From CAZCEC01 sp964497615 (GTDB lineage Bacteria > Chloroflexota > Anaerolineae > Anaerolineales > UBA6663): DNA of 64,000 nt. Both the position numbers and the translations under genes were made by a program. Of this stretch, positions 7,741-14,639 are shown one piece after another. Below the pieces are notes generated by a model that saw nothing but the letters and a program-made list of their open reading frames with translations, searched no databases and had not been told where the DNA came from. The stretch is taken from positions 1 through 64,000 of the forward strand of contig CAZCEC010000010.1 of NCBI GenBank assembly GCA_964497615.1. Reading direction: 5' to 3'. Position 1 is the first letter of the stretch. Every line of letters begins with the position of its first letter.

Positions 7741-8352
7741 ATGAACACCGTCGTGACCCGCAATGGACAAGTTGTACAGGACCCGCCGCTGGTGCAGAAG
7801 CTGCTCAATCAGCCCCTCGCCAGCCTCATCTGGCTCCCCATCCGCATTTGGCTGGGCTGGCAGTGGTTCGACGCTGCCCTGCACAAGATCAGCAACCCCG
7901 CCTGGGTGAGCACCGGCGACGCCCTCAAGGGCTTCTGGACCAATGCCGTGGCCATCCCCGAGGCCGGCCGCCCAGCCATCACCTTCGACTGGTACCGCGC
8001 CTTCCTTCAGACCATGCTGGATGCCCAGGCCTACACCTGGTTCGCCAAGGTGGTGGCCTACGGCGAACTGCTCATCGGCATCGGCCTGATCCTGGGCGCT
8101 TTCACTGGGATTGCCGCGTTTTTTGGCGGCTTTATGAACTGGAACTTCATGATGGCCGGCTCGGCCAGCAGCAACCCCCTGCTCTTCGTGGCCGCCGTGG
8201 GCCTCATCCTGGCCTGGAAGGTGTCCGGCTACATCGGCGCAGACTTCTTCCTGCTCCGCTGGATCGGCACCCCCTGGCAGTGGCGGCGGCCCGTGGCCTC
8301 CTCGCCCCTGGCCCAGTTGCGGCGCGTGCCCTCCGAAGCCGCCGCCGACTGA
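7741..8352 (+). CDS. DoxX/DoxD-like membrane protein
   Basis: The 203-residue protein has four hydrophobic helices with the DoxX-like hallmarks: RIWLGWQWFDAALHKI in helix 1, then YGELLIGIGLILGAFTGIAAFFGGFMNWNFM. In the family, DoxD is a subunit of thiosulfate:quinone oxidoreductase and other members are linked to redox stress. ATG 7741 follows an excellent TAAGGAGG. A long aromatic insertion (about residues 50-85) between helices 1 and 2 resembles the DoxD-type extracellular loop. An Rrf2 Fe-S type regulator lies downstream after a terminator, which supports a redox or sulfur role. A hairpin (CTTGC/GCAAG) sits just before the ribosome-binding site. Confidence 0.8.
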   Translation: MNTVVTRNGQVVQDPPLVQKLLNQPLASLIWLPIRIWLGWQWFDAALHKISNPAWVSTGDALKGFWTNAVAIPEAGRPAITFDWYRAFLQTMLDAQAYTWFAKVVAYGELLIGIGLILGAFTGIAAFFGGFMNWNFMMAGSASSNPLLFVAAVGLILAWKVSGYIGADFFLLRWIGTPWQWRRPVASSPLAQLRRVPSEAAAD

Positions 8353-8415
8353 CCATCACCCCCGTGCGGCCGGCGTAGAACTAGCCCCAAACAGGCCGGC
8401 CTCGTCTCTCCTCCG

Positions 8416-8451
8416 CCCCTCTCCCGCCCCTGGCTCGGGAGAGGGGCTTTT
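8416..8451 (+). terminator. Rho-independent-type terminator after doxX
   Basis: CCCCTCTCCCG (8416-8426) pairs perfectly with CGGGAGAGGGG (8436-8446), followed by CTTTTA. It ends DoxX transcription before the Rrf2 gene. Confidence 0.8.
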
Positions 8452-8479
8452 ATGTCCCATGACCAATAACCATATTCGG

Positions 8480-8495
8480 AGTGATAATAGTCACT
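8480..8495 (+). promoter_or_regulatory. Dyad upstream of rrf2 (GTGA-N6-TCAC)
   Basis: AGTGA (8480-8484) and TCACT (8491-8495) flank TAATAG. The core GTGA-N6-TCAC has the spacing of a CRP-type site; a second such core is at 24614-24627. It lies about 75 bp before the Rrf2 start and could bind a CRP/FNR-type protein or the Rrf2 protein itself. Confidence 0.4.
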
Positions 8496-8568
8496 TACAC
8501 GGGAATGGGCCTCGCGCTAGAGTCAAGTACGTACGATTAGTGCCGGAAATGCCTGATTGGGAGGCCCC

Positions 8569-9027
8569 ATGCAGATCACGCGCCAAGCCGACTATGCGGT
8601 CCGAGCCGTTCTTTATCTGGCTCAGATCGCGCCGGGCGAACGGGCCTCAACCGCCCAGATCGCCCGCGAACAGAAGATCCCGTTGACGTTCCTGGCCAAG
8701 ATTGTGTCGCAGCTCTCAGCCTCCGGCATTGTGCGCGCCACCCGCGGCGCCCACGGCGGCGTGGCCCTGGCCCGCCCGGCCGCCGAAATCAGCCTGCTGG
8801 AGATCGTCGAAGCCATCGACGGGCCGGTGATGCTGAGCGAGTGCACCATCAACCCCGACACCTGCACCTTTAGCGACAACTGCGTGGTCCGCGTGGTGTG
8901 GTGCGAAACGCGCGCCGAACTGGCCCAGCGGCTAGCGGCCGCCCGGTTCGACCAGTTAGCCGCGGCCAAGATGCCGCCGCGCTCGCTGGCGGTCCAGCCG
9001 CTCGAGATGGCCCAGCCCGGCGACTAG
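8569..9027 (+). CDS. Rrf2-family regulator with three-Cys cluster site
   Basis: The 152-residue protein starts MQITRQADYAVRAVLYLAQI, the standard Rrf2 opening, with a winged helix (STAQIAREQKIPLTFLAKIV recognition region) and the wing RATRGAHGGVALARP. At about residues 87-100 it has SECTINPDTCTFSDNC, a Cys-X6-Cys-X5-Cys set like the Fe-S cluster ligands of IscR/NsrR/RsrR-type members. It should be a dimeric DNA-binding repressor or activator sensing iron-sulfur status, NO or redox. ATG 8569 is preferred because GAGG precedes it closely. The DoxX-like gene upstream is the likely neighbour target. Confidence 0.85.
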   Translation: MQITRQADYAVRAVLYLAQIAPGERASTAQIAREQKIPLTFLAKIVSQLSASGIVRATRGAHGGVALARPAAEISLLEIVEAIDGPVMLSECTINPDTCTFSDNCVVRVVWCETRAELAQRLAAARFDQLAAAKMPPRSLAVQPLEMAQPGD

Positions 9028-9112
9028 GACGGATAGCGCCTGGGCGGCCCGCGTGACCGCTCAGCGCGCTCACAACCCAATCTTGGAGCTGCGTATTCGC
9101 CCCCGGCTGCCC

Positions 9113-9144
9113 GGATGTCATGCCGTGCTCGACGCATGACATCC
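9113..9144. repeat. Inverted repeat after rrf2
   Basis: GGATGTCATGC (9113-9123) and GCATGACATCC (9134-9144) are perfect 11-bp arms. The stem lies between the Rrf2 stop and the next gene and may terminate transcription or bind a protein; no T-run follows. Confidence 0.5.
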
Positions 9145-9180
9145 GTCTCCCCTTCTCGTGACAACTGTTAGTGTCTCAAA

Positions 9181-9717
9181 ATGGTCAACATTGGTGTAAT
9201 CAGCGCCATGGATAATAAAACCCCGTCCATGGCCAATGGGGGGACTGAGGATCGTCTTGACCAGGCACTGGTGGCGGTGCGCCAGCGGCTGGGTTTGCTG
9301 CGCTGGCTGGTGCCGGTGGGCATGTTCCTGCTGGTGGTCGTCTACGAAGTCGGCCCGGCGCGCTGGACCCTGGCCCAACTCGGCCCAACGGTGCACATCG
9401 CCGTTGACCTGACGGTCTATGGCGTGCTGGGGCCGGTCCTGGCCGCCGTCCTGCTGGACCTGCTGGGCCGCTGGATCGAGGAGCGCGAGACCACCGCTGC
9501 CCAATCCATCGCGCTCGCCCAGGCCCGCCAGCGCGTCCAACTGCACCGCGACCTGACCGACGACACCCTCCAGCACCTCTTTGCGGCGAGCGCCCTGCTG
9601 GCCTCGCTGGAGAGCCACGCCGCCGGCCTGCCCTCAGACACCCTGGCGCACATCCAGACTACCCACGCCGCGCTGGAAGCCGCCATTCAGAAGCAGTATG
9701 CAGGCCTGACAACGTAG
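9181..9717 (+). CDS. Membrane protein with histidine-kinase-like dimerisation helix, no ATPase
   Basis: A 178-residue protein with two membrane segments (about residues 40-58 and 70-95), then a helical part with QRVQLHRDLTDDTLQHLFAA. This resembles a HisKA_3 helix (usual pattern R-x-L-H-D), but the place of the phospho-accepting His is Thr, and no HATPase domain follows. It may be a decayed or specialised kinase-like partner that dimerises or anchors. Its TAG stop lies inside palindrome family A at 9714-9738. An in-frame ATG at 9208 is an alternative start; neither has a strong ribosome-binding site. Confidence 0.55.
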   Translation: MVNIGVISAMDNKTPSMANGGTEDRLDQALVAVRQRLGLLRWLVPVGMFLLVVVYEVGPARWTLAQLGPTVHIAVDLTVYGVLGPVLAAVLLDLLGRWIEERETTAAQSIALAQARQRVQLHRDLTDDTLQHLFAASALLASLESHAAGLPSDTLAHIQTTHAALEAAIQKQYAGLTT

Positions 9718-9738
9718 CGGCGGGGTTTACCCCCGCCG
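9714..9738. repeat. Palindromic repeat, family A, joining two gene ends
   Basis: GTAGCGGCGGGGTTTACCCCCGCCG; arms CGGCGGGG (9718-9725) and CCCCGCCG (9731-9738). The TAG is the stop of the plus-strand gene and the TTA in the loop is the TAA stop of the minus-strand P450 gene, so one element closes both convergent genes. It may act as a two-way terminator. Confidence 0.6.
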
Positions 9739-11832
9739 TTCCGCAAATCGCAGCCACACGGCCGGCCGCGGCTCCAGGGTCGCCCCCATGTGCGGGCGCG
9801 GGCGCGGCTTGCCCGGCGCGGGCGAAAACTCATACCCGCGCAGCACCTGCGCCAGCACTGCCTTGGCCTCCCACTCGGCGAACACCGCCCCCAGGCAGAA
9901 ACGCGGCCCGGCCCCAAATGGCACGTAGCTCAACGCCGGCCGCCGGGGCGCGCCCGGCGCAAACCGCTCTGGGTCGAAGCGCTCCGGCGCGGGCCACACC
10001 GCCGGGTCGTGGTGGGTCAGGTAGATCGAGAACAGCAGACGCCGCCCGGCCGGCAGGCGGCGCCCCCCCAGGCACAGGTCATCCACGATCCGCCGGTTGC
10101 CCACGTGGATGGGCGGGTGCAGCCGCAGGGTCTCCTTGATGATCCAATCGAGATACTCAAGCTGGCCGATGTGCGCGGGCGTCAGCGCGTCCTCGCCCGC
10201 CACGGTGTCCACCTCGGCGCGCGCCCTCGCCTGGATCGCGGGGTGCTCAGCCAGCTCATGCAGGCTCCACGCCAGCAGGGCGGTACTGGTGTCGTGCCCG
10301 GCGATGAGCAGGGTGAGCAGTTGGTCGCGGGCGGCCTCATCGTCCAATCCCGCCGCGATCAGGTCGCTCACCAGGTCGGCGCGGGGCGCGGCACGGCGCG
10401 CGGCAATGAGTTGGTACAGGTAACCGTCTAGCGCGCGCCGGGCAGCGGCATAGCCGGGACGCGGTACGCCCGGCCACACCAGCCACGGCCCCGGCGAGAT
10501 GTATGCCAGCGTGCGGTGGATGGGCTGGCGCAGGCGCTCCAGGTCCGGCCGCAGGTCCACCCCAAACAGCGCCTCGGCCAGGATCAGCAGGGTCGCCTCC
10601 CGCGCGCGGGCGCTCACGTCGGCTACGCCTTCCCGCCCCCAACCGGCCGTCAAATGCGCGCCGCCGCGCAGCATCGCCGCCAGATACTCGGCCATCCGCC
10701 GCCGGTGCAGGGCCTGGTCAATCACCGCGCGCGGATGATCGTGCGCCGGCCCATCCACCACCAGCAGGCCGTGGCGCAGCAGGCGGGCCACGGGGTCCTG
10801 CGGCAAGCGCCAACTGAGGCGGTCGCGGGCCTCCAGAAATACCAGCCGTGCCGCCGCCGGACCCGAGGCCACAATGGGCCGGAAGCCGGGGATGGGCAGT
10901 TGAAAGACTTCACCCAAATCGCGCCGCACTTCGTCCAGCGCGGCCAGCGGCCCGCCCGCGCCCATCAGCGCCCGCAGGGCGCGCATGCCCGTGCGGGCAG
11001 AGGAAAAGGGTGGCAGCGGGTGGCCGGGCGGCGTGTCCGCCGCGGCGAGCGTGCGCCCCTTCCATACGGCGCGGCCGGCGCGAGTGAGCCGCAGCGAGTT
11101 GAACGCCAGACCCACGCCCAGGGCCACCGTGAGCGGATACAGCAGCGCCAGCAGGGCCGCATGCCGGAAGCGCCGCGCATATAACCCCCATTGACCGGCA
11201 GCCAGCAGGGCGCCGGCCAGGGCCAGCGGCAGCGCGCCCGCGGGCAGGGGCCGGCCCCATGCCCCCAGCGCAAGGGTGACCGGCGGCAGCCAGTGCGTCA
11301 ACCCGATCCACAGCCAGCCCAGGAGAAAGGGAAGAACGCGATAGTCGAAGGCGGCAAAGAGATTCTTGCTAAAGCCGGCGGCGGCCTCGGGCAGCGACCG
11401 GTACATCCGGCAGCGCACCAGGTCCCCGGCCTCCATCAGCCGCCAGCGCCCGCCAGTGCGCATGATCCGCCGGCCCAGGGCCAGGTCCTCGGCGGCGTGG
11501 GCGCGGACGGCGGCATGGCCACCGGCCCGCTCGTAGGCAGCGCGCCGCGCCAGCAGAAACTGCCCTGGGCTGGCGGCAAGGCGCGGCCACTGGAGGCGAT
11601 GCGCGAGGCCGAGGGGCACCAGGCTAAAGAGGCTCCAGCCCAGCAGCGGCACCACCAGCCGTTCGCCCCAGGTGTGCGTCTGCTGCCGGGGCAGCACCGC
11701 CAGCAGGTCAGCCTCCTCGTTATCGAGGCAGCAACGGCGGCGCGCACGGCGGCGGGCGCGTGGCGGGTATCGGCATCGGTGAAGAGCAGCAGGTCGCCCC
11801 GGGCGGCCTGGGCCAATTGATGGCACGCCCAC
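9727..11832 (-). CDS. GT2 C-terminal part fused in frame to a cytochrome P450
   Basis: As it stands this frame opens at 11832, but its first ~35 residues are in the wrong phase; the true protein begins at 12173 and enters this frame near 11725. Residues about 38-285 hold the rest of a membrane glycosyltransferase: LPRQQTHTWGERLVVPLLGW, LARRAAYERAGGH, AAEDLALGRR and several membrane helices ending VWKGRTLAA. With no stop in between, a P450 follows: ADTPPGHPLPPF, I-helix LLIAGHDTSTALL, ETLRLHPPI (ExxR) and the haem loop FGAGPRFCLG. The gene is last in a carotenoid operon, like CYP175A1 of Thermus, a carotene hydroxylase. Hydroxylation plus glycosylation of a carotenoid is inferred. A fresh start inside, for example ATG near 10988, could also make P450 alone. 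Confidence 0.75.
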   Translation of the reverse strand: MGVPSIGPGRPGRPAALHRCRYPPRARRRARRRCCLDNEEADLLAVLPRQQTHTWGERLVVPLLGWSLFSLVPLGLAHRLQWPRLAASPGQFLLARRAAYERAGGHAAVRAHAAEDLALGRRIMRTGGRWRLMEAGDLVRCRMYRSLPEAAAGFSKNLFAAFDYRVLPFLLGWLWIGLTHWLPPVTLALGAWGRPLPAGALPLALAGALLAAGQWGLYARRFRHAALLALLYPLTVALGVGLAFNSLRLTRAGRAVWKGRTLAAADTPPGHPLPPFSSARTGMRALRALMGAGGPLAALDEVRRDLGEVFQLPIPGFRPIVASGPAAARLVFLEARDRLSWRLPQDPVARLLRHGLLVVDGPAHDHPRAVIDQALHRRRMAEYLAAMLRGGAHLTAGWGREGVADVSARAREATLLILAEALFGVDLRPDLERLRQPIHRTLAYISPGPWLVWPGVPRPGYAAARRALDGYLYQLIAARRAAPRADLVSDLIAAGLDDEAARDQLLTLLIAGHDTSTALLAWSLHELAEHPAIQARARAEVDTVAGEDALTPAHIGQLEYLDWIIKETLRLHPPIHVGNRRIVDDLCLGGRRLPAGRRLLFSIYLTHHDPAVWPAPERFDPERFAPGAPRRPALSYVPFGAGPRFCLGAVFAEWEAKAVLAQVLRGYEFSPAPGKPRPRPHMGATLEPRPAVWLRFAERRG

Positions 11833-12173
11833 TGCTTGCCCAGCCAGCCGGGCGGCAGCGGCTGGCCGCGCAGCAGGGTCACATGCGGGTGGGCGGCGGC
11901 CAGCGCCGCCGCCAAATCAGGCGTCGCGTCGGTGCTGTCGTCATCCAGCACCAGCACTTCGCAGGCGGGGTAGTCCTGGGCCGCCAGCGAGCGCAGGCAG
12001 GCCTCGATGTTGGCGGCCTCATTGCGGGCGGGGACAAGGATCGAGACGAACGGCGGATCGGCGAGCAGCGCCGCGTGGGCGTCCAGCTGCCTCCAGGCGC
12101 GCAGGTTGGCGAGGGAGATCACCCACACCAGCCCCATGAAGAGCAGACTGCACAACAGCATGACCTCGAACAT
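11436..12173 (-). CDS. Family 2 glycosyltransferase, N-terminal part (frameshifted)
   Basis: The frame from ATG 12173 gives one membrane helix (residues 1-24), then a classic GT-A core: VSILVPARNEAANIEACLRS, VLVLDDDSTDATPD and LLLFTDADTRHAPAAVR. The last match is near residue 150; after VRAAVAAS the frame turns into Arg/Cys-rich nonsense while the next frame carries the rest of the enzyme. One extra base near 11723-11728 would rejoin them into about 815 residues. The pattern fits carotenoid or hopanoid glycosyltransferases of the CruC/CrtQ/HpnB kind, which move a sugar to a lipid hydroxyl at the membrane. It starts 5 bp after the PlsY-like stop. The frameshift may be an assembly error. Confidence 0.75.
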   Translation of the reverse strand: MFEVMLLCSLLFMGLVWVISLANLRAWRQLDAHAALLADPPFVSILVPARNEAANIEACLRSLAAQDYPACEVLVLDDDSTDATPDLAAALAAAHPHVTLLRGQPLPPGWLGKQWACHQLAQAARGDLLLFTDADTRHAPAAVRAAVAASITRRLTCWRCCPGSRRTPGANGWWCRCWAGASLAWCPSASRIASSGRALPPAQGSFCWRGALPTSGPVAMPPSAPTPPRTWPWAGGSCALAGAGG

Positions 12174-12178
12174 GATGT

Positions 12179-12799
12179 TCAGCCGCGCAGGGCGCGGAAC
12201 AGGGCGCGGGCAAGGGCGGGCCTCAGGCGCGGCGGCTGGCGCAGGGCTGGGGCGTGCTTGACTGCCAGCACCACCGCAATCCCAAAACCGGCCATCAAAA
12301 GCGCCGGCTCAGGAAACGACACCAGCAGATGCGCCCCTAGCCCCGCCAGGCTGAACATCACCGCCCAGGCATCGGTGCGCAGGACGAAGTAGAAGACCAC
12401 CATGAACAGCCCCAGCACAATGGGCAAGTGGCCGAGGGTGAGCCCAGCCAACGCGCCAAACGAAACCGTGAGCGCCTTGCCGCCCCGAAACCGCAGGAAG
12501 GGTGAGAAGGCATGGCCGGCCACCGGCGCCACCGCCACCGCCGCCAGGGCCGCCCCGGAGAGGCGCGCGCCAAAGTGCGCGGCGGCGACGGGCAGCGCGC
12601 CCTTCAGAAAATCCAGCAGCAGCACGAGCACCCCCAGCCGCCAGCCGCCCGCGCGCCAGGCATTCACGGCGCCGGGGTTGCCGTCGCCCACGCCGCGCAC
12701 ATCGCGGCCCGCCACCCGCTTCCCCAGCCACACGGCAAACGGCAACGATCCGCTGGCAAAGGCCACGACGACCCAGATGAGGGCGGCCCCGGCCGGCAT
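12179..12799 (-). CDS. plsY: PlsY-like glycerol-3-phosphate acyltransferase, divergent
   Basis: The 206-residue membrane protein has the PlsY plan: SGSLPFAVWLGKRVAGRDVR, GVGDGNPGAVNAWRAGGW, GHAFSPFLRFRGGKALTV and about six hydrophobic helices. PlsY uses acyl-phosphate to acylate glycerol-3-phosphate. Its usual SGNPGATN and GGKGVAT motifs are changed here to DGNPGAVN and GGKALTV, so this is a diverged branch. It lies within the carotenoid operon, starting 2 bp after the lycopene-cyclase stop, and is followed 5 bp later by the glycosyltransferase. It may serve phospholipid synthesis and be here by chance, or may acylate a carotenoid glycoside; the second idea is speculation. Confidence 0.8.
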   Translation of the reverse strand: MPAGAALIWVVVAFASGSLPFAVWLGKRVAGRDVRGVGDGNPGAVNAWRAGGWRLGVLVLLLDFLKGALPVAAAHFGARLSGAALAAVAVAPVAGHAFSPFLRFRGGKALTVSFGALAGLTLGHLPIVLGLFMVVFYFVLRTDAWAVMFSLAGLGAHLLVSFPEPALLMAGFGIAVVLAVKHAPALRQPPRLRPALARALFRALRG

Positions 12800-12801
12800 C
12801 G

Positions 12802-13668
12802 TCAGCCGTTCGGCCTCACCCTGCCGGGCTGGGCGTCGTGAACGGGGCGCGCGGGCGCGTTTGGCGCGGCGCCGACCTGGCCGGGGATGAGCGCCCGCGC
12901 CGTGCGCCAGGCCTGAAGGAGTCGGGCGTGCGTCTCGGTCGTCAGCGCCAGGGTGAGGCCGAAGACGATGAGGGTGTTGGTGGTGAGGAAGAAAACGATC
13001 TCCTCCAGCGGCAGCCCGGCCACGAAGACGTTCACCGAATGCGCGGGGCTGATGGTCCACGTGCCCGCGCCAATCGCCAGGGCATCGGCGGCGCAGAGAT
13101 AGAGGGTGGTGGACACAATGGCCAGGCCCACCAGCCGGCGGCGCTGCCAGAGCAGGTCCGCGCCCACCGCCAGTTGCAGCATGATGGGCGGCAGCGCCCA
13201 TCCCAACTCCAGGCCGAGATAAGTCCCGGGCCGCCAGCCGCTCAATAGCACAACAACAGCGGCCAGCCACAGCACGCCCGCCGCGAGCGTGGCCGCCCAG
13301 CGTAGGCACGGGCGCAAAGGCGCGTCCGGTCTTGGCGCGGCCATGCGGCGTCCCAGCCACACCAGCCAGCCGCCGGTGAGCAGCGGCTGAAGGATGAAGA
13401 ACAGATACTCCTCCAGCGGCACCCAGCCGAAGGTGATGCCTAACACCAGTGCCGGATCGTAATACCACACCCCGGTCGCCACCAGGTAGTTGTCCCACGG
13501 CGTGGTGTACACCAGGGCCACCACCACATGCACCAGCACGGCCGCAATGGCCGCCGCCCCGCCCAACAGCAGGCCGCGCTGTGGCCGGCCGCGATCACGC
13601 GAGTGGAGCCAGGCCAGCCCTGCCAGCGGAACACCAAGAAAGACGATCAGGAAGTTGAGGTAGGTCAT
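12802..13668 (-). CDS. Lycopene cyclase, fused CrtYc/CrtYd (CarR-type) domain protein
   Basis: The 288-residue membrane protein contains two tandem lycopene-cyclase domains. The first has TTPWDNYLVATGVWYYDP and GWVPLEEYLFFILQP; the second repeats the pattern with WTISPAHSVNVFVAGLPLEE and IVFFLTTNT. This is the heterodimer-type cyclase of Actinobacteria, archaea and fungi, present as one chain, that cyclises lycopene ends to beta-rings at the membrane. ATG 13668 overlaps the CrtB stop by ATGA, which sets the start; a longer frame has no support. Residue 288 onwards is Pro/Ala/Arg-rich. Whether one or both ends are cyclised cannot be told. Confidence 0.85.
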   Translation of the reverse strand: MTYLNFLIVFLGVPLAGLAWLHSRDRGRPQRGLLLGGAAAIAAVLVHVVVALVYTTPWDNYLVATGVWYYDPALVLGITFGWVPLEEYLFFILQPLLTGGWLVWLGRRMAAPRPDAPLRPCLRWAATLAAGVLWLAAVVVLLSGWRPGTYLGLELGWALPPIMLQLAVGADLLWQRRRLVGLAIVSTTLYLCAADALAIGAGTWTISPAHSVNVFVAGLPLEEIVFFLTTNTLIVFGLTLALTTETHARLLQAWRTARALIPGQVGAAPNAPARPVHDAQPGRVRPNG

Positions 13669-14639
13669 GTCGCCGGAGAAAGCTGGCCGCCGGGTGCAGA
13701 CACTGACGCCGACCGCCACCAGATGTTGGGCAAGCGGCGCAGCTTGGCCGCGGCGCTCAGATGGGCGCGGCGCGTAAAGACATCATAGTCGTGCGCTTCG
13801 ATGTCGTTCAGGATAGCCTGGTACAGCCCGGCGGCGGCGGCAATGGCGAAGCGGCCGTCGGGCGCCAGCAGCGCGATGCCCGGCTCGGCCTCGGCATACA
13901 GGGCGCGGTTGCGGTCCACCTGGAAGCGCATGAAGTCGCGCCAGGCGCGGGTGACCCGCCCGCGGGCCAGGTCGTCCTCGTCCAGGCCAAATTGCGCCAG
14001 CTCATCCTGCGGCAGGTACACTCGCCCGGCGGCGAAGTCCTCGCCCACATCGCGCAGGATGTTGGTCAGTTGGAGCGCCACGCCCAGCCGCACGGCATAC
14101 GGGATGGCCTCCGGGCCGGCATAGCCGATGATGTGCATCGCCATCAGCCCCACGGTCGAGGCCACCCCGTAGCAGTAGGCGGCCAGGTCGTCAAAGCTGG
14201 CGTAGCGGGCCGGCGTCAGGTCGCGGCTCACGCCGTCCACCAGTTGCTCGGCATAGCGGCGCGGGATGCCGTAGCGGGCGCGGGCGTCGGCGAAGGCCAG
14301 GGCCACGGGGTCGTCGCCGGCCGGGTGCAGCGCAAAGGCGCGGCGGCGCCAATCGTCCAGGTGCTGCGCGGCGGCCGGGCCCGGCTGGTCCACCAGGTCA
14401 TCGGTCACGCGGCAAAAGGCATACAGGGCGCGGGCAGCGGCGCGTTTGGCGGGCGGCAGCAGGCCGGAGGCCAGATAGAATGTGCGGCTGTGCGCGGCCG
14501 TCACGCCCACGGTGTATTGGTAGGCGCTGGCCAGCACGCCGGAGGGCCCGGCCTGGGACGCGGCGCGCGCATGCGGCCGGTCATCGAGCGCCTCGTAGGC
14601 CCAGTTCAGCAGGCGGTGTTCCCAGGTTTGCACGGTCAT
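13665..14639 (-). CDS. crtB: Phytoene synthase
   Basis: The 324-residue protein joins two geranylgeranyl diphosphates to phytoene. It has the family's AHSRTFYLASGLLPPAKR opening and the two Asp-rich metal sites, FCRVTDDLVDQ (about residue 75) and LTNILRDVGEDFAAGRVYLP (about residue 190), the second being the strongest squalene/phytoene synthase signature. ATG 14639 overlaps the CrtI stop (ATGA) and its own stop overlaps the cyclase start. Length is normal for the family. A long Ala-rich C-terminus carries no recognisable domain. Confidence 0.93.
   Translation of the reverse strand: MTVQTWEHRLLNWAYEALDDRPHARAASQAGPSGVLASAYQYTVGVTAAHSRTFYLASGLLPPAKRAAARALYAFCRVTDDLVDQPGPAAAQHLDDWRRRAFALHPAGDDPVALAFADARARYGIPRRYAEQLVDGVSRDLTPARYASFDDLAAYCYGVASTVGLMAMHIIGYAGPEAIPYAVRLGVALQLTNILRDVGEDFAAGRVYLPQDELAQFGLDEDDLARGRVTRAWRDFMRFQVDRNRALYAEAEPGIALLAPDGRFAIAAAAGLYQAILNDIEAHDYDVFTRRAHLSAAAKLRRLPNIWWRSASVSAPGGQLSPAT

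Noticed and set aside
10000..10500. CRISPR or tandem-repeat array
   Set aside because: No regularly spaced direct repeats were found here or elsewhere in the window; the repeats are short, palindromic and dispersed.
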